Origin: Clostridia bacterium UC5.1-1E11
GTDB lineage: Bacteria > Bacillota > Clostridia > Oscillospirales > Acutalibacteraceae
Length of the DNA stretch: 64,000 nucleotides
Assembly: GCA_001305115.1 (NCBI GenBank)
Contig: BCAA01000007.1
Coordinates: forward strand, 62,001 to 126,000
Direction of reading: 5' to 3'
Positions within the stretch are counted from its first letter, which is position 1, and the number at the start of each line of letters is the position of its first letter. Below are positions 45,302 through 56,557 of this stretch, piece by piece. The notes under the pieces were generated by a model, which was not told where the DNA came from, made no database searches, and saw only the letters and a list, made by a program, of their open reading frames with translations. A program made the position numbers and the translations under genes.

Positions 45302-47516
45302 CTAATTGGCGCTAACCGCAGTATTTTCTACAGGAATGAAGTCTATCCGGCCGGTAGCTACATCTGCTGCAACTGCTTTTACTCTTAAAGTTTGGCCGAT
45401 GGTCAGCTTCCGGCCTGTGGTTTCATCATATTGTGTAATCATCCCATCAAACGTAAAGTTTGCTCCTTCAAAGGAAGTAATCGGGACAAATCCCTCTACC
45501 GTGTTGGGCAATTCGACAAAAACTCCGCGCATGGTCACCCCGCTGATTACGCCGGTTTCTTCCTCTCCAAGATGTTGCCGCATATATTCCGCCATATAGC
45601 AGTCTTCTGCGCTTCTTTCTGCCGCCATCGCCCGGATTTCGCATTTAGATGAATTCGATGCAGCCTCACGAGAAAACTCTGTATAGTGCGCTGCAATTTC
45701 CTTGTCCTTTGCCAGGTATGCCGATAGGATCCGATGAATCGCAGTATCCGGATAGCGTCGAATCGGTGACGTGAAGTGGCAATAGTCCTCGAGGGCCAGC
45801 CCAAAATGACCAATCGGTTGTGTATCATATCGTGCCTTCGCCATAGTTCGGAGCAGCTGGTGGGAAATTACCTTTTGGGCTGGCTTTCCTTCCGCCTGTT
45901 CCATGATAGCAGCAAAATCGGCCGTTTTGACGCTTGTGCGATGCCGTAAACTTACAGGATTGAATCCCAAGGCGTTTACCAATTCTGCCAAAGAATCCAC
46001 CCGGTCTGGATCCGGTTGTTCGTGAATTCGATACACAAAGGGAAGCTTTGCACTCTTTGCCAGCTTGGCAGCAGCTTGGTTGGCAGTAATCATTAACTGC
46101 TCAATCATCTGCTCTGCCTCCCCACTCACACGGGGTTGTACATCGATACAGACGCCATTCTCATCCAATACAAAGCGCGACTCCACACTGTCTAAATCTA
46201 CCGTTCCATTCCGCTTTGCGCGCGCTTTAAGAACCTCCGCAAGTTCCCTTGCCGCGTGCAAAGAGCGGATAACCGGCGAATATTTTTTGCGCAATGCCTT
46301 ATCGGCTGTTCCATCAAAAAGCTGGTTGACTTCGGAGTAGACGCCGCGCACCTTGGACTGAATCACGCTTTTGCGGAACCGATAGGAAAGAATTGTCCCC
46401 TGTTTGTCCAATTCAATGATGGCTGAAAATGTGAGCTTATCTTCCCCTGCGTTGAGGGAACACACCCCATTGCTCAATGCTTCGGGCAACATTGGAATGA
46501 CGCGATCCGCAAAGTAGACCGACGTTCCTCTCTCCTGTGCCTCACGGTCCATTGCACTGCCAGCTTTTACATAGTGGGATACATCCGCAATATGCACGCC
46601 TAAGCGGTAACCCAATCGGGTGCGGCTGACAGAAATAGCATCGTCCAAATCTTTTGCGTCTGCACCGTCAATCGTACAAATGCTTGTTCCGCGCAAGTCC
46701 AAGCGCCCTTTGAGATCCTTATCCGTAATCTTGGTTTTTCGAATCTTTTCTGCCTCTGCCAGAACTTCCTTCGGAAACTCGGTTCGAATTCCGTTTTGAT
46801 CAATAATTGCATCTGCGCAGATCTTTGCGCGGTCTGAACTACCATAAGTTTTCATCACACGAGCGGTCAGCCGGTCCGTCCCGGGAATCCGACGAATTTC
46901 TGCTTGCGCCTTGACCAGTGGACGCAGATGCTGCAAGCTCTTCTTTTCCAAGGGAAGATGATAACGAATCGCTTCATCCGGCGCAAATTCCAGCCCACTT
47001 TCTCCCTCTACCAGTGTGCCCGTGAGTAAGCGGCTCGCCTTTTCCGTAATTTGCTCCACGTCAGCCGAAAGCCCGCGTTCGCTGCGCTCCAGGTGATTTA
47101 ATACAACCGTATCCCCAAGAAACGCCGATTTTAAGTGGTCTGCATGGATGAATAGATCTTCCCCACCATCCTCCGGGCGGGCAAAAGCAAACCCCTTGCT
47201 CAGAGAGACAATGACAGCCTTCTTAACACCGTCGATTTTTTCAACGGGACCGCGCAATTTTTTCTCGCAAGGCACTCCCCAACGGCTGCTTTCCTCTTTT
47301 CGAATTAGAACGCTTTTTTCGAGCCGACGGATCAGCTGGGCGAATTCGATGTTTTTTATTGATTTTTACAAGCCCTTGCTGTTGCAGCTGATCCAACGCT
47401 TGATAAAACAGCCTTGCATCCTTGACCCGTAATTTTTTCATTAAACTACGCGAAGTAAACGCCTGGGGCATCTTCTGCACAAATTTTAAAATCTGATCCT
47501 TCATTTCTTCCAACAT
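45302..47516 (-). CDS. rnr: Ribonuclease R (frameshifted near the N terminus)
   Basis: About 737 residues. 3'-5' exoribonuclease of the RNB family for structured RNA. Seen: N-terminal winged-helix region (LEEMKDQILKFVQKMPQAFT), cold-shock domains (GFAFARPEDGGEDLFIHADH), RNB motif GADAKDLDDAISVSRTRLGY with the metal-binding Asp residues, FADRVIPMLPEALSNGVCSL, RYDTQPIGHFGLALEDYCHF, and an S1 domain at the end (GVFVELPNTVEGFVP). Frames join at T6 (plus 47258-47263); five A on the minus strand give LREKLRGPVEKIDGV. ATG 47516 with GGAACAGGAG upstream. Downstream of secG, as often in Bacillota. Confidence 0.93.
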
Positions 47517-47612
47517 TCTTAATACTCCTGTTCCGCCTTCTGCGGCACTTCTCAACGAAAATTCTTCCCGATTCCTACACAAATTATTGCTTTTCTTTCC
47601 GATTCTTTGCAG

Positions 47613-47644
47613 AAAAAAGCCCCGCTTAGAAAGCGGGGCTTTTT
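47613..47644 (-). terminator. Terminator between secG and rnr
   Basis: AAAAAGCCCCGCTT pairs with AAGCGGGGCTTTTT around a 4-base loop; a run of T follows on both strands. It lies 11 bases after the stop of secG and about 100 bases before rnr. Confidence 0.9.
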
Positions 47645-47654
47645 ACGTTTTGAT

Positions 47655-47903
47655 TTACGGGGCAAAAAATACAAGCGCATTCAGGCCAATGACCAGGAGA
47701 AAGAAACCTACTGCAATCACCTTTGTCCACCGGGCAAGAAATGCGTCCACTGTACGAGCCTGATTCTTCGCAAGAAATGTATCCGCACCGCCTGTAATTG
47801 CTCCGAGTCCCGCCTGATGGCCTTCCTGCAACAAAACAACGATGATGATAGCAACGGAGAACAAGGCCAAAACGACCCCCAAAACAATTTGCCAAACGCC
47901 CAT
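47655..47903 (-). CDS. secG: Preprotein translocase subunit SecG
   Basis: 82 residues from ATG 47903 (TTCGGAGGTG upstream). Two membrane segments (GVWQIVLGVVLALFSVA and the C-terminal IGLNALVFFAP) with the conserved loop EGHQAGLGAITGGADTFLAK between them, as in SecG. It supports the SecYEG channel. Standard partner of rnr in Bacillota. Confidence 0.93.
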   Translation of the reverse strand: MGVWQIVLGVVLALFSVAIIIVVLLQEGHQAGLGAITGGADTFLAKNQARTVDAFLARWTKVIAVGFFLLVIGLNALVFFAP

Positions 47904-47961
47904 AGCGCACCTCCGAAAATTGAATTGGGACGATTCACCCAATCCGCTTTTAGCTTAGAAT

Positions 47962-47990
47962 ATAATAGCACAAAAAGGGCCTCATTGCAA
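47962..47990 (-). promoter_or_regulatory. Promoter of secG
   Basis: On the minus strand TTGCAA (47985-47990), 17-base spacer, TATTAT (47962-47967), about 60 bases before the secG start. Confidence 0.55.
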
Positions 47991-48091
47991 GCATCTTTTC
48001 ATCAAGGTATCCTTTTAAACCAAACATATCTATATTTCTCACATATTCTTTACAAATTTTGTTTTAAGTAATTTCAAATCTGTAATTTTTA

Positions 48092-48119
48092 TTGACAAAC
48101 TCAAATTTAATTATATATT
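48092..48119 (+). promoter_or_regulatory. Promoter upstream of the C39-like gene
   Basis: TTGACA (48092-48097), 16-base spacer, TATATT (48114-48119) in AT-rich DNA. It precedes the broken signal-peptide region of the C39-type gene. Confidence 0.55.
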
Positions 48120-48476
48120 CTAAAAATAGGCTGTATAAGAAGATGATTCTCTTGCGGCTATACATATTACATTTTATTATTATAATCATTTATATTTCTA
48201 ATTTCATAAAATTTAAAGCAGAAGCTCTATCGTACTTAAATTTTTTCTCTTCTCTTATTACACATATTACTTGTAACTACGATTTCCCTACCAGTTTCTG
48301 CTACGCCAAGTCAGACAACAGGTCCAATTTCCTTAGATGATGATCCCTTACCTCCCAGTACGGTAGAAATTTAAGCAGCAACAGCAAGAGGACAACGGTT
48401 ACTTCGCACAAGAGCTCGTGGAGAAATCTCTATAAAACGCTGGCAGCAAAGCGGCCAGTCGTATAGCAACGACCTC

Positions 48477-48905
48477 ATGCAAACGCAGAATGTTCCCATA
48501 GGAACTTATGGCTGCACATGGACAAGCTTCACAATGATAGCAAACTATTTAAGAGGACTCGATTATAACCCTGGTCAGGTACATAAAATTGTCGCCAATT
48601 ACGCCTGTCCTTTCGATTATGAACAAGCGGGAAGCCGTTGCAGCTTAACATTAGATTTACATGATCGCTCCCGAACGTATACGACTGCACAATTAGCGCC
48701 AATTGTTGCAGACTCTATCAGTAATAAAAAAAGGCCCGTAATGATTGGTATGGCCAAAGGGAATGACACTCATTTCGTTGTAGCTTATGCATACAGCGGG
48801 GAACTGATTTATATCAAAGATCCCGCTTTTTATAACGATCCCACCCTCCAAGACTACATGAACCAGGGATCTATCATCCATAGGGTGTATAGTTACCAAT
48901 ATTAA
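48477..48905 (+). CDS. C39-like cysteine peptidase, intact catalytic part with broken 5' region
   Basis: 142 codons are intact. Catalytic features of Peptidase_C39_2: GTYGCTWTSFTMIANYLRGL with Cys, DTHFVVAYAYSGELIYIKDP with His and Asp. There is no ribosome site before ATG 48477. Upstream DNA, in the same or neighbouring frames, encodes a likely signal peptide (LLLLHILLVTTISLPVSA) and a linker (TPSQTTGPISLDDDPLPP), separated from the catalytic part by a stop at 48372 and at least one shift near 48241. So the gene is either a decayed secreted protease or a sequence-error casualty. The lipoprotein gene follows 33 bases later. Substrate unknown. Confidence 0.6.
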   Translation: MQTQNVPIGTYGCTWTSFTMIANYLRGLDYNPGQVHKIVANYACPFDYEQAGSRCSLTLDLHDRSRTYTTAQLAPIVADSISNKKRPVMIGMAKGNDTHFVVAYAYSGELIYIKDPAFYNDPTLQDYMNQGSIIHRVYSYQY

Positions 48906-48938
48906 CTCTCCATGGTCGATCTTGAAAGGAGGCCTTTT

Positions 48939-49613
48939 ATGAGAAAACGCTACTGTCTATTTTCCGCAGTTTTATTCGTATTGATTCTTTGTGCTTGCAC
49001 CAACCATGAAAACCTCCCAACATCGGTTACGGATAACTCTGCTCTTAACTCTTCCAGCCAAAGTACGGAGCTTTCGCAATCCTCGGAATCTTTGCCCACT
49101 GACTTTTCAGCAGAATATGCCAGAATTATCAAAGGTTATTCCCTCATGGATATTGGACTAGAGGTGGACACATCAAAAAACGTTTCAAGATCCCAACTGC
49201 AATGCCGACGGCCTCTGGGGCGCAGAGCACACAGCCATCTCTGAATATTGGAACAACGGCGAATTTTATGGAAATGCAACCCGCATCCATGTGGACACCT
49301 CTGAACGGGTGGTCGACTTTGAGCCCCAGGTGATGTACCTTCTACAATGCTTTCAAAAAGACGAACTGGTCGATGGAGCCTACGTTTTTTGAAGGAACAG
49401 GCGGTTCCCACCGAAGAAATCCGAGAAACCTGCCTTCTGGAAAAAGACGGCTATCTCATCTGTGATGTCACAAGATTCCTTTATCCGGACAAAAGCTTCG
49501 AAGAGAGAATTCAAGAGCGAGAAAAAACGTTTCCCGATTATGATTTCCGTTGGGCGTTGTCGGTCTATGATTACGTCTCAGAAAACCTATCCAATTTGAT
49601 CGTCCCGGCTTGA
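48939..49613 (+). CDS. Lipoprotein (two indels)
   Basis: About 224 residues after correction. ATG 48939 with AAAGGAGG upstream; MRKRYCLFSAVLFVLILCAC carries a lipobox (L-C-A-C), then a Ser-rich spacer. The middle reads FQDPNCNADGLWGAEH and EYWNNGEFYGNATRIHVD in a second frame, and the end LKEQAVPTEEIRETCLLEKD in a third. The shifts lie at an A6 run (49175-49180; five or eight A) and at a T6 run near 49386-49391 (seven T). I do not recognise the family. It follows the C39-like gene directly and lies next to the CRISPR remnant. Confidence 0.6.
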
Positions 49614-49622
49614 TGAAACCGA

Positions 49623-49906
49623 TCTCCATACTTACCCTCTGTATGGAGGGTGACATCATTTAGAGTATCCAGTAACATCTCCTGATAATATTTCAATCCA
49701 CACCCTCCGCATGGAGGGTGACACATCTATACAACCGGGGACATTGCACTTTTAGATTTCAATCCACACCCTCTGCATAGAGGATGACTGACACGCTGGA
49801 AATGTTCGCCCGCAATGGAGCTTTTCAATCCATACCCTCTGCATGGAGGGTGACAAGTTCCGCTTGGGTTTTGACAATTTGCGATTCATCCTTTCAATCC
49901 ACACCC
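49623..49906 (-). CRISPR. Truncated CRISPR array, type I-C-like repeats, no cas genes in window
   Basis: Read on the minus strand, repeats of 32 bases start GTCACCCTCCATGC and end GTGTGGATTGAAA with an internal CACCCTC/GAGGGTG palindrome, the class I-C form. Units (plus coordinates): 49623-49654 (degenerate, distal end), 49691-49722, 49757-49788, 49823-49854 and 49892-49906 (only the ATTGAAA-side half). Spacers are 36, 34, 34 and 37 bases. The half repeat is at the leader side, so the leader and the youngest spacers seem to be lost. Sequence variation between repeats suggests an old, inactive array. No cas gene or leader promoter is seen between here and 50190. Confidence 0.88.
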
Positions 49907-50007
49907 GATTGGAACCAAAGACAGACGATGTATAAGTCTATATGGATTTGGACAATCTAACAAAGGACTTCCGGAATGCATGCGTTTGCCGTTTCGGAAA
50001 CCGCATT

Positions 50008-50042
50008 GGGCGCTGGCGGCTATTGGCCGTTGGCGCCCTTTT
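50008..50042 (+). terminator. Terminator-type hairpin next to the CRISPR remnant
   Basis: GGGCGC with GGCGGC pairs with GGCCG and GCGCCC, followed by TTTTGCC on the plus strand. It lies 100 bases beyond the broken repeat. The rest of 49907-50190 has no gene I can support; a weak AACAGAA/TTCTGTT stem near 50080 could end the topoisomerase A gene. Confidence 0.5.
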
Positions 50043-50190
50043 GCCGTGTATAGAACTGTTTTAAGCAAAGCATAACAGAAATCTGAAACGCTTCTGTTTA
50101 TACCACACCATTCCATGTATTTTCCGGGTATACCGCACGTTTACTTTTTCTAAATACAAATATCCCATTCCTATGGCATTTGACAAAGAA

Positions 50191-52424
50191 TTATCCGAAT
50201 GTCATCTGTTCTCCTTCGGATTCTTCCGGAGTGGGCAATGCCCCCAACGCTGGGATGTTTTTCCGATAGCGATCTGGCTTTTTGAGCATTCCCTCTACAT
50301 AGGGGACGGCTCTCAACAGCCGTCCACCTTTGCGAAGGGTCATTGCTGCGACGCCCTGGGTATTGCGCGTTGTCTTTGGTTGAACAGATCCCGTGTGCAT
50401 CAAAAGCATTCGTCCTTGTGCGCTGGCAAGCAGAAACTCACAATCCTCCTGTATATAGGCAATGGATGCCGCTGGGGACTTATCGCTATAAGCTCCAAGC
50501 AATTTACGGCGGTTGGTCTTTGTTGCATAGGAATCCATACTGACCTTTGCAACCTTTCCATTTTCAAAGAAGAACAGCATATAACCGCTGTAATCCTTCG
50601 TCACCGCCATATACAGCGCATTTTCACCTTCATCCATTCCGAGTTTCGCAGGGATGTATTCTCCCAGAACACTCGCTTTGGTATCTCCAAAGTCGGAAGC
50701 CTTCGCCTTATACACCTGTGCTTTGTCTGTAAAGAACAGCAAGTCCACATTGTTTGTGCTCTCTAACTGTTGAACAATCATATCGCCCTCTTTCAACTTT
50801 TGTTCGCCGCTCATGCGAAGCGACTGGGGCGTAATCTTTTTAAAATAACCATCGCGAGTGAAGAAGAGATGCACCGGATAGTCTGGAATCTCCTCTTCTT
50901 CCTGGTATTCCTCCAACTCATCGGAATAAATGAGCATGGTTCGGCGTGGCTGTCCATATTGCTTGGCGACAGCCTGTAACTCTTTGATAATGATTCCTTG
51001 AACCTTTGCCTTGCTGTCCAGGATTCCTTGAAGTTGAGCGATGTCTTTTTCGAGCTGGTCAACCTCTTCCGTTCGTTTGAGGATGTATTCCCTGTTGAGA
51101 TGGCGCAGCTTGATTTCTGCCACATACTCTGCTTGCACTTCGTCAATTCCAAAGCCGATCATCAGATTCGGCACGACCTCGGTTTCCTCTTCTGTATTTC
51201 GTACGATGGACACCGCCTTGTCAATATCCAAGAGAATCGCTTGTAGTCCCTTGAGCAAATGAAGTTTGTCACGTTTCTTGCTCAAATCAAAATGTGTGCG
51301 GCGGCGTACACACTCGATGCGAAACGCAGTCCACTCCTGTAGAAGCTCTCCCACCCCCAACACACGCGGAACCCCCGCAATCAATACATTAAAATTGCAG
51401 GAGAAACTGTCTTCCAGGGGTGTAAGCTTATAAAGACGCTGCATCAGACGGTCCGGATCGACGCCGCGTTTTAAGTCTACAGTGATCTTCAACCCATCAA
51501 GCCCGGTCTCATCGCGAATATCCGAAATCTCCTTGAGTTTGCTATGCTTAACCAGATCCACAACCTTTTCTACAATGGCTTCTACCGTGGTTGTGGGAGG
51601 AATTTGCGTAATATCGATGCAGTTGGCCGATTTATCATAGCTATATCGCGCGCGCACTCGGAAACTGCCGCGCCCAGTTCGGTAAATCTCTTGTACCGCC
51701 TTGGCATCGTAGACCAACTGTCCCCCTCCGGGAAAATCCGGCGCCAACAAAGTGGAAGAAATGTCATGGTCCGGATCGCGCATCTGCGCGATGGTCGTCT
51801 GGCAAACCTCCGCTAGATTGAACGGGCAGATGGAGCTCGCCATACCAACCGCAATGCCGGTATTTGCATTGACCAGAACGGACGGAAAGCTTGCAGGCAG
51901 TAGAGTGGGCTCTTTCAGCGTATTGTCGTAGTTGTCGACAAAGTCCACCGTATCCTTATCAATATCGCTGAAGAGTTCTTTGCAAAGGTCATCCAGGCGT
52001 GCTTCCGTATAACGCGAAGCCGCCCAGGCCATATCCCTGGAATAGAACTTTCCAAAGTTTCCCTTGGAATCAATATATGGATGGAGCAGTGCCTCATAAC
52101 CGCGGCTCAATCGCACCATCGTATCATAAATTGCCGCATCGCCGTGCGGGTTTAACTTCATCGTCTGTCCCACAATGTTTGCTGATTTGGTGCGGGTCGG
52201 GCCCAGTAACCCCATTTTGTACATGGTATACAGGAGCTTTCGATGCGCAGGCTTAAAGCCGTCGATCTCTGGAATTGCACGTGAGAGGATGACACTCATC
52301 GCGTAGGGCATATAATTTTCTTCCAGCGTCCTTGTAATGCGCTGCTCTACCACCTCGCCCGCTCCTTCGATCACGCCGTTGGCCTTTGGACGGGCCTGGG
52401 GTGGGTCCTTACGTTTTTTGGCAT
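50191..52424 (-). CDS. parC: DNA topoisomerase type IIA, A subunit (ParC/GyrA-like)
   Basis: About 744 residues. Seen: RAIPEIDGFKPAHRKLLYTM, GNFGKFYSRDMAWAASRYTE with the catalytic Tyr in ASRYTEARL, the DPD-type metal region, and the C-terminal beta-pinwheel. It has no clear GyrA box, and lies next to the B subunit, as for the second type IIA topoisomerase of Clostridia. As written the frame lacks a good start; one T added to T6 (plus 52414-52419) joins it to ATG 52424 (MPKKRKDPPQARP), which has AGGAGGGGG upstream. The start is 15 bases after the B-subunit stop. Confidence 0.88.
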
Positions 52425-52439
52425 CTGTTCTCCCCCTCC

Positions 52440-54418
52440 TTAGCTTACATCCGCTGTGTCGATGTAGCGGTATCCATTCTCCGCAATGAAATCCTTTCTC
52501 CCAGAGAGATTATCCCCCAAAAGGAGGTCAAACATCTCCGCTGTTCGCGCCGCATCCTCCGGCATAACCTTAATCAAACGGCGCGTTTCCGGATTCATTG
52601 TGGTCAGGTTCATCATATCCGGTTCATTTTCACCCAAGCCTTTGGAGCGCTGGATGGTATACTTTTTCCCCTCCAATTGCTTGAGGAAATCGTCCTTCTC
52701 CTTCTCGGTATAGGCAAAATACGTCTCACTTTTGGTTGTGATTTCAAATAGGGGCGATTCTGCGATAAATACCTTTCCTACATTGATGAGGGTCGGCGTC
52801 AGGCGGTACAGCATCGTTAACAAAAGCGTGCGAATCTGAAACCCATCCACATCCGCATCTGTACAAAGAATCACCTTATTCCAGCGCAGGAGGGAAAGGT
52901 CGAAGGTCGAAAGCTCTTTGTTTGCCTTTGCTTTTACTTCCACACCACACCCCAAAACTTTTAACAGGTCTGTGATAATCTCACTCTTAAAGATCTTATC
53001 ATAATCCGCCTTTAGACAATTCAAAATTTTGCCTCGAATCGGCATGATCGCCTGAAAATTGGGGTCGCGCGCCTGTTTACATGCTCCTAACGCGGAATCT
53101 CCCTCCACGATAAAAATCTCACGTTCACTTGCATCGCGGCTGCGGCAATCCACAAATTTTGCCACACGGCTGGTGACATCCATGGTGCTGGTGAGTTTTT
53201 TCTTGATATTCAGGCGGGTTTTTTCTGCATCTTCACGACTGCGCTTGTTAATCAACACCTGTGCAGCAATCTTGTCCGCTTCCATGGGATTTTCAATAAA
53301 ATAGATCTCCAGCTGATGGCGGAGCATCTCCGTCATCGCCTCCTGAATGCCCTTGTTGGTGATCGCCTTTTTCGTCTGATTCTCATAGGAAGTCTGGTTT
53401 GAAAAGGAGGAAATAACCAACACCAAACAGTCCTCTACATCTGCAAAGGTAATCTTGCTTTCATTTTTATTGTATTTCCCTGTTTGCTTCAGGTAAGCGT
53501 CGATCTGATAGACAAATGCATTTCGAACCGCCTTATCCGGTGCCCCGCCATGTTCCAACCAACTGGAATTGTGGTAATATTCAATCTGTCTATTGCGATT
53601 GGAAAAGGCAACCGCCACATTGATTTTTGTGCGGTATTCCGCCTTGTCGGCGCGATCACGGACTTTGCGCTCTGTCTGCCAGAACTGCACGGAAGTCAGT
53701 GCATCCTCTCCAACAATTTCTTTTACATGGTCGACAATTCCATTTTGATACAGAAATTCCGTCGTTTCAAACTTACCGTTCACCTGATTGCGAAAGACGA
53801 ACTTGATGCCGTCATTCACAATCGCTTGACGTTTAATGATGTCTAAATAGTAGTCCACAGGGATATGGATGTCTGTAAAAACCTGTATGTCCGGCTTCCA
53901 GTGGATTTTGGTCCCTGTGCCCTTTCCATTATAAGGCTCCTTTTTCAATCCGCCGATGTTCTCTCCACGTTCAAAATGCAGAGTGTATCGGAAGCCATCC
54001 CGGCAGACTTCCACGTCCATGTATTCCGAAGCATATTGCGTGGCACACAGGCCTAGACCATTTAACCCCAACGAATATTCGTAACTCTCTGCGGAAGCAT
54101 TGTTATATTTGCCGCCCGCATACAGCTCGCAAAAAGCCAACTCCCAATTGTAACGCTGTTCCTTGGGATTGTAGTCTACCGGGCATCCGCGCCCGCGATC
54201 GATCACCTCAACTGAGTCGTCGGCAAAACGGGTGATTGTGATCTCCTTGCCATATCCTTCGCGTGCTTCATCAATGGAGTTCGATAAAATTTCAAAGATC
54301 GAATGCTCACATCCCTCGATTCCATCCGAGCCAAAGATTACTGCCGGACGGCGGCGGACACGGTCCGCGCCTTTCAGGGAAGAGATGCTCTCATTGCCGT
54401 AAACCGGTTTTTTGCCAT
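52440..54418 (-). CDS. parE: DNA topoisomerase type IIA, B subunit (ParE/GyrB-like)
   Basis: About 659 residues. GHKL ATPase (ISSLKGADRVRRRPAVIFGS, FEILSNSIDEAREGYGKE, GLNGLGLCATQYASEYMDVE), transducer domain, and TOPRIM with VEGDSALGACKQARD and CTDADVDGFQIRTLLLTM. As written the frame has no matched start; adding one T to T6 (plus 54408-54413) restores MAKKPVYGNESISS from ATG 54418 with GAGGAGAG upstream. Partner of the A subunit just downstream. Confidence 0.9.
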
Positions 54419-54470
54419 TTCTCTGCTCTCTCCTCAAACTTTCATAAAGCCAAATCATATACAATACGTA

Positions 54471-54500
54471 ATTATATGCCAAAACAATACATTTTGCAAA
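54471..54500 (-). promoter_or_regulatory. Promoter of the topoisomerase operon
   Basis: On the minus strand TTTGCA (54495-54500), 18-base spacer, TATAAT (54471-54476), about 50 bases before the B-subunit start. Confidence 0.55.
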
Positions 54501-54610
54501 TAAATTTGCTTGGTTCGGTTTGGCAAAAAAGGACGCTGCACAATGCAAATTCTGCATTGGCAGCGACCCCTTGACACATACAATCTATAGGCCAAAACGA
54601 TAGACGAAAA

Positions 54611-56530
54611 TCAATGTTTATCTGTATCGAAATCGCTGGCGAACGAAGCAGGCTCCTGCGGCTGTTCCTCAGGATACTGATAAGTACCCTCCATCACAGC
54701 CCGGAACTCCTCACCACTCATCTTTTCATTATGGAAAAGGAATTCGGCCACCTCGTGCAGTTGATCCATATGCTCGGTCAGGATTCGTTCCGTCTTGTGG
54801 TAAGCATCCTCCACCAACATTTTGATCTCATTGTCAATCGCGGAGGCGGTCTCTTCGGAATAGTTTCGGATATGTCCCATATCGCGGCCGAGGAACGGTT
54901 CGCTGTCATCCGTACCGTATTGGATTGGCCCCAGCTTTTCGCTCATACCATATTTTGTCACCATGGACCGGGCGACTTTTGTGGCGCGCTCAATATCGTT
55001 GGACGCGCCTGTAGAGATGTCGTCCAGCGTCAAGGCTTCTGCGACGCGGCCTCCCAGGAGCACCACCAGGTCCTCCTTCATCTCTTTGCGAGACTGATAA
55101 GAGCGGTCCTCCGTAGGCAGATGCATGGTATACCCTCCCGCCATGCCACGCGGGATAATGGAAATTTGATGCACCGGGTCCTGCGTGGGGCAATAATAGG
55201 TCGCCACAGCATGGCCAGCCTCATGGTTCGCTGTCAGCCTCTTTTCGTGGTCTGTCATCACATGGCTCTTCTTCTCTGTTCCCACTACAACCTTAATGGT
55301 AGCTTCCTCGATCTCTGCCATAGTGATCGCCTTCAGATTCCGCCGCGCTGCCAACAGAGCTGCTTCATTCAACAGGTTTTCCAAGTCCGCGCCGGTAAAA
55401 CCCGCCGTAGACTTGGCAATCGTTTTGAGTTCAACGTCTGGCGCAAGCGGCTTTCCGCGTGCATGAACCTTGAGGATTTCCTCACGGCCCTTAATGTCGG
55501 GATAGCTGACCACCACCTGGCGGTCAAAACGGCCGGGGCGCATCAAAGCGGGGTCCAAAACATCCGGGCGGTTTGTCGCTGCAATCATAATTACGCCTTC
55601 GTTCGCACCAAAACCGTCCATTTCCACCAGCAATTGGTTCAATGTCTGCTCGCGCTCGTCGTGGCCGCCGCCCAATCCTGCGCCGCGCTGACGGCCTACT
55701 GCATCAATCTCATCGATAAAAATGATACAGGGAGAGTTCTTCTTCGCCTGTTCAAACAGATCGCGTACACGGGATGCACCGACGCCGACAAACATCTCCA
55801 CGAAATCGGAACCCGATATGGAGAAAAACGGCACCCCCGCTTCCCCTGCAACCGCGCGGGCCAGCAAGGTTTTACCAGTACCAGGAGGGCCCACCAGCAG
55901 GACACCTTTCGGAATTCTTGCGCCGAGTTCGTTGTACTTTTTCGGGTTCTTTAGGAATTCCACGATCTCCCGCAGTTCTTCCTTTTCCTCATCCGCACCT
56001 GCCACATCGGCAAAGGTCGTCTTCCTCTTTTCGTCGGCCATCTGTTTGATTTTGGCCTTGCCAAAATTCATCTGCTTGCCGGCATCCCCCATGGTCGAGT
56101 TCAGGCGCTTCATCATGAACCACCAAAGGAAAACTCCCAACCCCAATACCACCAACATCGGCAGCATACTCACAAGCCAGGAAGTCTCCGGCGCCCGCTG
56201 TATGTCGCGTTTCATCCGCGCATTGCCCGGATGGTCAGCATTGTATTCATCTACATAGGGCTGAATCTCCTGCAACAGGTATGCTGAATTTGGCGCTGTA
56301 TAATTGATGATGGACTTTTTCTCATCGTCGAGCTGAAGGCGCATTTCGCCTGTACCCATATTGATCGAGAATGCGGTCACCTGCTGATCTTCAAAGTAGC
56401 TGACAATGTCCGAATAGACATAGCTCTTTTCCGTCGGACGGCTACTAAACAGCATACCAATCACCAAAAACAGCGCAATCGGAATGCCAAGATAGATCAG
56501 CAGGCGTTTCATTTTGTCTCTATTGTCCAA
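54611..56530 (-). CDS. ftsH: ATP-dependent zinc metalloprotease FtsH
   Basis: 639 residues. Membrane-anchored AAA+ protease that removes unassembled and regulatory proteins. Seen: two N-terminal membrane segments around an extracytoplasmic domain, Walker [21 protein letters not shown], Walker [41 protein letters not shown], and HEAGH zinc site (about residue 440) with a late Asp ligand. TTG at 56530 (AAGGAG 8 bases upstream) is preferred to GTG 56539, which touches the ribosome site. It follows hpt in the usual tilS-hpt-ftsH order. Confidence 0.95.
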   Translation of the reverse strand: MDNRDKMKRLLIYLGIPIALFLVIGMLFSSRPTEKSYVYSDIVSYFEDQQVTAFSINMGTGEMRLQLDDEKKSIINYTAPNSAYLLQEIQPYVDEYNADHPGNARMKRDIQRAPETSWLVSMLPMLVVLGLGVFLWWFMMKRLNSTMGDAGKQMNFGKAKIKQMADEKRKTTFADVAGADEEKEELREIVEFLKNPKKYNELGARIPKGVLLVGPPGTGKTLLARAVAGEAGVPFFSISGSDFVEMFVGVGASRVRDLFEQAKKNSPCIIFIDEIDAVGRQRGAGLGGGHDEREQTLNQLLVEMDGFGANEGVIMIAATNRPDVLDPALMRPGRFDRQVVVSYPDIKGREEILKVHARGKPLAPDVELKTIAKSTAGFTGADLENLLNEAALLAARRNLKAITMAEIEEATIKVVVGTEKKSHVMTDHEKRLTANHEAGHAVATYYCPTQDPVHQISIIPRGMAGGYTMHLPTEDRSYQSRKEMKEDLVVLLGGRVAEALTLDDISTGASNDIERATKVARSMVTKYGMSEKLGPIQYGTDDSEPFLGRDMGHIRNYSEETASAIDNEIKMLVEDAYHKTERILTEHMDQLHEVAEFLFHNEKMSGEEFRAVMEGTYQYPEEQPQEPASFASDFDTDKH

Positions 56531-56557
56531 GTTATCCACTCCTTCACAGAGGGACGG

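Noticed and set aside
48092-48340. 82-codon AT-rich plus-strand frame
   Set aside because: It starts at the promoter itself and has low-complexity Ile/Phe content; only its 3' part overlaps the probable signal peptide of the C39-like gene in another frame.
49886-50116. 76-codon frame next to the CRISPR remnant
   Set aside because: It crosses the broken repeat and a hairpin and has no ribosome site.
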